Assembly: GCA_965238215.1 (NCBI GenBank)
Contig: OZ250180.1
Span: forward strand, 2,666,001-2,730,000
DNA length: 64,000 nucleotides
Direction of reading: 5' to 3'
DNA from: JAPULR01 sp965238215
GTDB lineage: Bacteria > Chloroflexota > Dehalococcoidia > Lucifugimonadales > GCA-2712585
Shown: positions 59,145 to 64,000 of the stretch, in pieces
How the letters are laid out: every line of letters starts with the position of its first letter
How positions within the stretch are numbered: position 1 is the stretch's first letter
Notes under the pieces: generated by a model
Told to the model about the DNA's origin: nothing
The model's database searches: none
Seen by the model: the letters and a program-made list of their open reading frames with translations, nothing else
Made by a program: the position numbers and the translations under genes

Positions 59145-59476
59145 TATGTTGCGCCGCAGGCTTCCGCTCTCCCCCCCGTTATCACCATGAAAATACACCG
59201 ACCCCATGCTGTTGAAGCCAACATTGTTGACAACCCGTAGGGGCGGTTCGGGAACCGCCCACCCGTCGCCCACCCGCAATCTTGCTCAACACCACCCATC
59301 ATTCCCGCACTCCCTCGTTTTTCCCGCGAAGAGCCTGCCCTCGTGAAGACGGGGGCGGGAATCCACCTCACTCACCCTGCAATCCCTCTGATGCTTTCAT
59401 CGAACTACCTTACACTTACAATTCCGAACGTCGCAGAGCGCGATGCAGCATCTGAAGGAGCGCAACGGCTAATACC
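59145..59476. other. 332-bp spacer between uppS and cdsA carrying short repeats
   Basis: No ORF here looks real. It holds GTAGGGGCGGTTCGGGAACC (59239-59258), a palindromic repeat of the type inside the SAM hydrolase gene, and a copy of the TTTTTCCCGCGAAGAGCCTG repeat (from about 59318 to 59365, ending GGGGGCGGGAATCC). A near-identical copy is at 63756-63812. The spacer interrupts an otherwise tight operon. Confidence 0.65.
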
Positions 59477-60283
59477 ATGAAGGCCCGCATCCTCGTTGGC
59501 GTCGTCGGCGTTCCCGCCCTTCTTGGCGCCGTTTGGGTGGGCTTCCCCGCCCTCACCATAGTAGTCGGTGTGGCCGCGCTCGTGGGTCTATGGGAGTTCA
59601 ACCGAATGGCCAAGGCGTGGAGCGCGGGCCCCTACTGGCCTTTAGCCATCGCTTGGACGACGCTGTTCGTGGTTCACGGACAGCTTGCAGCCCAACACGG
59701 CAATTTTTCAGTTTACCTGATAGCCGGGGGACTAGCGCCGCTTATTGTTTTCGCCCTGGCGAGAAGGACCCGTTCCACCTTCAGAAGCTGCCTGCATACC
59801 GCAATCGGGCCCCTGTACGTCGGATTCCTTCTATCTCACGCCCTGCTGCTGCGAGAGGGGGCCGCCGGGCTGGAGGACGGACGCGCCTGGCTGCTCTACG
59901 CCCTGCTCATGACCTTTGCCACCGATACGGGCGCGTTCTTCGTCGGCAAACTCGTAGGCCGTCACCGGATGGCCCCAACAGTAAGTCCTGGCAAGACATG
60001 GGAAGGATTCGTCGGGGGTCTCGTCTGCGCCGTCGGCGCGTCCGTTGGTCTTTCGTCCCTGCTGGGCCTGCCCGTTTCCATCCTGGGCCAGCTGCTTCTC
60101 GGCCTTCTCCTCGGACTGACCGCAGCCCTGGGAGACCTGGCGGAGTCCTTTATGAAGAGACGGGCGGGCGTCAAAGACTCCGGCGTCATCGTACCGGGCC
60201 ACGGAGGTATCCTCGACAGAATGGACTCGTTGCTGGTCACCCTTCCCGTGACGTTCTACGTCGCTGCTTATATAATTACCTAG
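59477..60283 (+). CDS. cdsA: Phosphatidate cytidylyltransferase
   Basis: A 268-residue membrane enzyme making CDP-diacylglycerol. About eight helices are visible, and the C-terminal signature GDLAESFMKRRAGVKDSGVI then PGHGGILDRMDSL is diagnostic, with TVSPGKTWEGFVGG further up. An AAGGAG sequence is 18 bases upstream of the ATG, so initiation may depend on a weaker site. It lies between uppS and dxr as in many bacteria. Confidence 0.95.
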   Translation: MKARILVGVVGVPALLGAVWVGFPALTIVVGVAALVGLWEFNRMAKAWSAGPYWPLAIAWTTLFVVHGQLAAQHGNFSVYLIAGGLAPLIVFALARRTRSTFRSCLHTAIGPLYVGFLLSHALLLREGAAGLEDGRAWLLYALLMTFATDTGAFFVGKLVGRHRMAPTVSPGKTWEGFVGGLVCAVGASVGLSSLLGLPVSILGQLLLGLLLGLTAALGDLAESFMKRRAGVKDSGVIVPGHGGILDRMDSLLVTLPVTFYVAAYIIT

Positions 60284-60325
60284 AGAGTTCCCCCGGAATC
60301 TAACGCGCCCAGTGAGGAGGGTTGT

Positions 60326-61462
60326 TTGACTGCAAGAGGCCTGGTTGTCTTAGGCTCCACGGGTTCCATCGGAAGGCAGACCCTCGACGTGGTGCGGGCC
60401 TTCCCGGACAGATTCCGCGTTGTGGGGCTGGCAGCAGGCAGTAACGTGGACCTGCTGCGTACCCAAGCGGCGGAGTTCAACTCCAGTATTCTCTACAGCC
60501 CGTCGCCGGAATTCACCAAAGACATGCTGGGCCAGGCCGAGTTTGCTTCAATGGAAGACATGGTCTGCCACCCCGATGCCGACATCGTTATGGTCGGCAC
60601 CGTGGGCCGCGTCGGCCTTCTCCCCACAATCCGCGCCCTTCAGCAAGGACGCAGGGTCTGCTTGGCCAACAAGGAGGTCATCATCATGGCCGGCGAGCTT
60701 GTTAGCGAGTTAGCCCGCAATGGTCAGGGCGAACTCCTGCCCGTCGACAGCGAGCCCAGCGCCATCTGGCAGTGCCTTCAGGGAGAAACTAATGCCGTGC
60801 GCCGCCTCATCATCACCGCCTCCGGCGGCCCCTTTCGCACCAGGCTCCACGAAGACCTATCCGACGTTACCCCCCAGCAGGCCCTCAACCACCCCACCTG
60901 GAAGATGGGCCGCCGCATCACCATAGATTCGTCTACACTGATGAACAAGGGCTTCGAGGTCATCGAGGCCCGCTGGCTATTCGACGTGCCGTGGGAGCGC
61001 ATCGAGGTTGTCGTCCATCCCCAGAGTCTCATTCATTCCATGGTGGAATTCGAGGACGGCTCGGTGAAAGCGCAGATCGGCCCGCCCGACATGAAGCTCC
61101 CCATCCAGTACGCCATGCTCTACCCCGAGAGACAAGCCAATGAGGAAATTCCCCGCCTGGATATCTCCCAGGCCATAGCCATGACCTTCGAACCTATGGA
61201 TCCCGCCTTGTATCCCTGCTTCCCGCTCGCCCTGGAGGCGGGACGAAGGGGCGGCACCTACCCCGCCGTCCTCTGCGCCTCCGACGAGGTGGCTGTCGAA
61301 CAGTTCTTGGAAGGCCGTCTGGCCTTCACCCAAATCCCCAAGGTGGTGGAGGGAGTCTTGGAGCGGCACGAAGGGGCGTCCGCGGACAACTTGGAGGAAA
61401 TCCTGGGAGCCGACGGCTGGGCCCGAACGGCGGCTCGAGAGTTAGCGGCGTCCCTGCGATGA
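60326..61462 (+). CDS. dxr: 1-deoxy-D-xylulose 5-phosphate reductoisomerase
   Basis: A 378-residue MEP-pathway enzyme making methylerythritol phosphate with NADPH. VVLGSTGSIGRQTLDVVRAF is the NADPH loop; CLANKEVIIMAGELV, PVDSEPSAIWQCL (metal ligands), ITASGGPFRTR, HPTWKMGRRITIDSSTLMNK and VVVHPQSLIHSMVEFEDGS follow. The TTG start at 60326 has GAGGAGG 5 bases before it. Confidence 0.96.
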   Translation: MTARGLVVLGSTGSIGRQTLDVVRAFPDRFRVVGLAAGSNVDLLRTQAAEFNSSILYSPSPEFTKDMLGQAEFASMEDMVCHPDADIVMVGTVGRVGLLPTIRALQQGRRVCLANKEVIIMAGELVSELARNGQGELLPVDSEPSAIWQCLQGETNAVRRLIITASGGPFRTRLHEDLSDVTPQQALNHPTWKMGRRITIDSSTLMNKGFEVIEARWLFDVPWERIEVVVHPQSLIHSMVEFEDGSVKAQIGPPDMKLPIQYAMLYPERQANEEIPRLDISQAIAMTFEPMDPALYPCFPLALEAGRRGGTYPAVLCASDEVAVEQFLEGRLAFTQIPKVVEGVLERHEGASADNLEEILGADGWARTAARELAASLR

Positions 61463-61532
61463 GCGCTTTCGTCAAAATCATCTGCGCCACACCGAATAAC
61501 GCCGCCGCCAGATCCCAGCCAGGGGAAAAAGC

Positions 61533-62588
61533 ATGATCTTCGTCCTGGCCATGATAGCCATGGTCGTGGCCCTCGTGGTCATCCACGAGTTGGGCCATTT
61601 CGCCGTGGCCAAGTTCTTCGGCGTGAGGGTCAACGAGTTCGGCGTTGGGTTCCCTCCCAAGCTTTTCGGATGGCGAAAGGGCGAAACGGAGTACACCTTG
61701 AACGCCCTGCCCCTCGGCGGTTTCGTCCGGCTGGAGGGCGAGGAAGAAGCCACCGATCCCCGCAGCCTCGCGTCCAAGTCCCCTGGCGTAAGAGCGGCCA
61801 TCCTGGTGGCGGGATCCTTCATGAACGCCGTGCTGGCTGTGGCTATCTTCGCCGTGCTGTTCATGATCCCCAACGACGTAACCCTCGGCGACGTGGTGGT
61901 TAAAGCCGTGAGCCCGAACTCTCCCGCGGCAGAAGCCGGTATCGGCCCCGGCGATAGAATCGTCGCCGTCGGCGGCCAGCCCGTCGAGAGCATCAACCAA
62001 GTGTCTGCCGGCATAATCCGCAATCTCGGTTCCGACCTTATCCTCAAGCTAGAAAGTGGCGGGCAAACCCGTGAGGTTTCAGTAGTTCCCCGGTGGCATC
62101 CGCCGGAGGGTGAAGGCAACGTGGGTGTCCGGCTGGGTCTGGAAAACGAACGCGTGGAGAGCCTCTCCTACTACCCTTGGGAGGCCGTCGGCAAGGGCGC
62201 GTTTCAGGTTGTAGAGGTGGTAACCTTCACTTGGCGCTCCATTACCCAATGGCTTTTCAGAGATGCCCCCGCTCCCTTCTCCGGGCCCGTCGGCATCGTC
62301 AGCGGCTCCAAGGAGGCCGTAGACCTTGCGGGCCTTGACGTGCTGATTCCCTTGGCCGCCCTGCTCAGCATCAGCTTGGCCATCTTCAACATTCTGCCCA
62401 TCCCCGCCCTCGACGGCGGACGCCTTCTCTTCGTCATCATCGAAATGATTCGCGGTGGCAAGAAGATACCGGCGGAGAAGGAGAGGCTGGTCCACATGTT
62501 GGGCTTTGCCCTTTTAATTACACTGGTTCTGATGGTAAGCTACAACGACATTGCCCGCCTCGTCAGAGGCGAGAGCTTTATCGGCTGA
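61533..62588 (+). CDS. rseP: Site-2 protease family zinc metalloprotease (RseP-like)
   Basis: A 351-residue intramembrane protease. The first helix carries the zinc-binding HELGH (VVIHELGHFAVAKFFGV). A single PDZ domain covers residues about 115-195 (SPAAEAGIGPGDRIVAVGGQ). The third metal ligand lies in FNILPIPALDGGRLLFVII. The family cleaves membrane-bound anti-sigma factors or signal-peptide remnants. RxGxE-like residues and terminal helices are normal. It lies between dxr and ispG, the usual position. Confidence 0.95.
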   Translation: MIFVLAMIAMVVALVVIHELGHFAVAKFFGVRVNEFGVGFPPKLFGWRKGETEYTLNALPLGGFVRLEGEEEATDPRSLASKSPGVRAAILVAGSFMNAVLAVAIFAVLFMIPNDVTLGDVVVKAVSPNSPAAEAGIGPGDRIVAVGGQPVESINQVSAGIIRNLGSDLILKLESGGQTREVSVVPRWHPPEGEGNVGVRLGLENERVESLSYYPWEAVGKGAFQVVEVVTFTWRSITQWLFRDAPAPFSGPVGIVSGSKEAVDLAGLDVLIPLAALLSISLAIFNILPIPALDGGRLLFVIIEMIRGGKKIPAEKERLVHMLGFALLITLVLMVSYNDIARLVRGESFIG

Positions 62589-62621
62589 ACCGTAAAAACC
62601 TCTAATTTGGGAGCGTTCCAG

Positions 62622-63743
62622 ATGGCCAAGCGTCGGGTAACCAAGGCAATCTACGTGGGCGACGTCAAGATTGGCGGCGACGCCGAAATTGCCGTCCAGT
62701 CCATGACCAAGACGGACACGCGGGACGTGGCGGCCACCGTGTCCCAGATCCACGAGGTGGAAGAAGCCGGCTGTGACGTCATCCGGTGCGCCGTGCCTGA
62801 CATGGAGGCGGCAAAGGCCATCCCCGCCATCCGCTCCCAGATAAACATACCCCTAATAGCGGACATCCACTTTCACCATCAGCTGGCCCTCGAAGCCATC
62901 AACGGCGGCGTGGACGGTCTGCGTCTCAACCCGGGAAACATCCGCGATCCGGAAAAGGTGAAGCAGGTCGTCCGGGCGGCAAAAGAACGCCATATCCCCA
63001 TACGCATAGGCGTGAACTTCGGCAGCCTGCCCCCCGTAGGAGGCATCGGCAAGTCCAGGGGTTTCTCCCGCATCATGGACATGGTCAATCAGCTTCCAAA
63101 GGCGGGAGAGGCCGTCGCGGGCCAGTACAACGTGGTAGACCACATGGTTGCCACCGCTCTCTGGGAGATTGGCCTGTTGGAGTCCCTGGACTTCGACCTG
63201 ATCAAGATATCCCTGAAGGCGTTCGACGTTCCCACCACCATTCAGGCATACCAGCGCCTGGCCAAGCTGGTGCCCTACCCGCTTCACCTTGGCATCACCG
63301 AGGCAGGCACGGTCAGGGCCGGCTCCATCCGCAGCGCAATAGGACTGGGATATCTGCTGTACGACGGCCTCGGAGATACCATCCGGGTTTCCCTAAGCGG
63401 CGACCCCCGCGAGGAGGTAATCGCCGGCTACGAAATCCTCAAGTCAGTGAACCTCCGCCAGAAGGGCGCCACCCTCATAGCCTGCCCCGGCTGCGGGCGG
63501 GCCGACGTGGACGTCATCCGCCTCTCGAACGCGGTAGACAAGCTGCTGCAGAAGATCGACAAGAAGATAAAGGTTGCCGTCATGGGCTGCGAGGTGAACG
63601 GCCCTGGGGAAGCCAAGGACGCCGACGTGGGCATTGCCGCCGGGGCCGGACGCGCCGTCATCTTTCGCAAGGGACAGAAGGTCAAAGTTGTCCCGGAGTC
63701 AGAGATGATTTCCGCCCTCATGGCCGAGGTAGAAAGCCTCTAG
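62622..63743 (+). CDS. ispG: 4-hydroxy-3-methylbut-2-enyl diphosphate synthase (IspG)
   Basis: A 373-residue [4Fe-4S] enzyme converting MEcPP to HMBPP. The barrel domain has VQSMTKTDTRDVAATVSQIH, CDVIRCAVPDMEAA, PLIADIHFHHQLAL and GLRLNPGNIRDPEKV. The C-terminal domain has the cluster cysteines in ACPGCGRADVDVI and VMGCEVNGPGEA. The ATG at 62622 is preferred over a TTG at 62607 because GGGAG lies 8 bases before it. It is the last gene visible of the operon. Confidence 0.96.
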   Translation: MAKRRVTKAIYVGDVKIGGDAEIAVQSMTKTDTRDVAATVSQIHEVEEAGCDVIRCAVPDMEAAKAIPAIRSQINIPLIADIHFHHQLALEAINGGVDGLRLNPGNIRDPEKVKQVVRAAKERHIPIRIGVNFGSLPPVGGIGKSRGFSRIMDMVNQLPKAGEAVAGQYNVVDHMVATALWEIGLLESLDFDLIKISLKAFDVPTTIQAYQRLAKLVPYPLHLGITEAGTVRAGSIRSAIGLGYLLYDGLGDTIRVSLSGDPREEVIAGYEILKSVNLRQKGATLIACPGCGRADVDVIRLSNAVDKLLQKIDKKIKVAVMGCEVNGPGEAKDADVGIAAGAGRAVIFRKGQKVKVVPESEMISALMAEVESL

Positions 63744-63755
63744 CCTCGCCCTCTT

Positions 63756-63906
63756 CCGTTTTTCCCGCGAAGAGCCTGCCCCCGTGAAGACGGGGGCGGG
63801 GATCCCTCCCCCTCCGTTGTCCTCGCGGATGCGGGGACCCATCCCCTCTTCCACCACCCGCACGTCACTCTGAACGTAGCGGAACGAAGTGAAGAATCTC
63901 GGCGGT
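63756..63906. repeat. Repeat cluster in the terminal spacer after ispG
   Basis: The 257 bases after ispG contain no gene. TTTTTCCCGCGAAGAGCCTG onward (63756-63812) is nearly identical to the copy at 59315-59367. GTCACTCTGAACGTAGCGG followed by AACGAAGTGAAGAATCTCGG (63867-63906) belongs to the family seen at 45711. The remainder to 64000 shows nothing recognisable. Confidence 0.65.
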
Positions 63907-64000
63907 AGGTGCGGTTAGACCCCCCAAAACGGCGGCGGTTCAGCCTAATTCCGCCCCAACACCATGTGAAATTCCAACGCGCTGATTCGCCGCCCCCGCC

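Noticed and set aside
1..64000. tRNA, rRNA genes, CRISPR arrays, intact insertion sequences, replication origin
   Set aside because: None was recognised on reading all intergenic spaces. A tRNAscan and covariance-model search would be needed to exclude small RNAs completely.

Overview
The window is a GC-rich, gene-dense bacterial chromosome segment with almost no untranslated space between co-directional genes. Gene content and order suggest a Chloroflexota bacterium of the Dehalococcoidia/SAR202 type (inference, moderate confidence). The reasons are the rpsB-tsf-pyrH-frr-uppS-cdsA-dxr-rseP-ispG order, lipoproteins with long Pro/Thr linkers followed by propeller or thioredoxin domains, an F420-type luciferase-like enzyme, an HspR-type heat-shock operon, and a siroheme-based tetrapyrrole cluster. 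No rRNA, tRNA, CRISPR array or intact insertion sequence was found.

Layout. 0-2.6 kb: NfeD (5' end outside the window) with its SPFH partner, then a MeaB-type GTPase. 2.7-6.9 kb: fbpABC iron(III) ABC transporter. 6.9-10.4 kb: cobalamin-dependent methionine synthase. 10.5-15.2 kb: EVE protein, a small inverted-repeat element, two small proteins and uvrA. 15.3-17.3 kb: accessory patch with a DNA methyltransferase-HNH fusion and a 37-residue ORF. 17.4-18.4 kb: F420-type oxidoreductase. 18.4-23.6 kb: ahbAB-met8-hemC-cobA/hemD-hemB. 23.9-26.1 kb: large surface lipoprotein. 26.4-29.9 kb: pcm, gatB, secG, SAM hydrolase. 30-35.8 kb: FAD oxidase and the overlapping PIN/TRAM-ispD-ispF-cysS operon. 36-40.4 kb: heat-shock locus (dnaJ-hspR-clpC facing hsp20). 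40.6-42.5 kb: threonine synthase, NIL domain and MoaD/ThiS-like carrier. 42.7-51.4 kb: nucleotidyltransferase, tgt, TauE/SafE permease, endonuclease V, prfB with its programmed frameshift, an MFS transporter, a thioredoxin-like lipoprotein with an in-frame TGA, and an aminotransferase. 51.5-55.5 kb: a more AT-rich island with a small helical protein, a GHKL ATPase interrupted by a frameshift, and a convergent DNA methyltransferase. 55.6-63.7 kb: translation, lipid and isoprenoid operon.

How the genes work together. Four MEP-pathway genes (ispD, ispF, dxr, ispG) plus uppS and cdsA supply isoprenoid and phospholipid precursors next to translation genes. The tetrapyrrole cluster carries aminolevulinate through porphobilinogen, uroporphyrinogen III and siroheme to didecarboxysiroheme, the entry to the Ahb heme route. 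MetH and MeaB both point to cobalamin use. Stress functions (ClpC, DnaJ-like, Hsp20, HspR, UvrA, endonuclease V, Pcm) are spread through the segment.

The strongest unusual signals are as follows. (1) A probable selenocysteine codon at 49405-49407, in the position of the first cysteine of a thioredoxin WCxxC motif, followed at the expected distance by a hairpin fitting the bacterial SECIS pattern. (2) The GHKL-ATPase/methyltransferase island, a candidate defence or epigenetic system. (3) Short dispersed palindromic repeats, one of them inside a coding sequence. (4) Several recoding or start-site oddities: the prfB frameshift, a possible ATC start and a possibly leaderless nfi.
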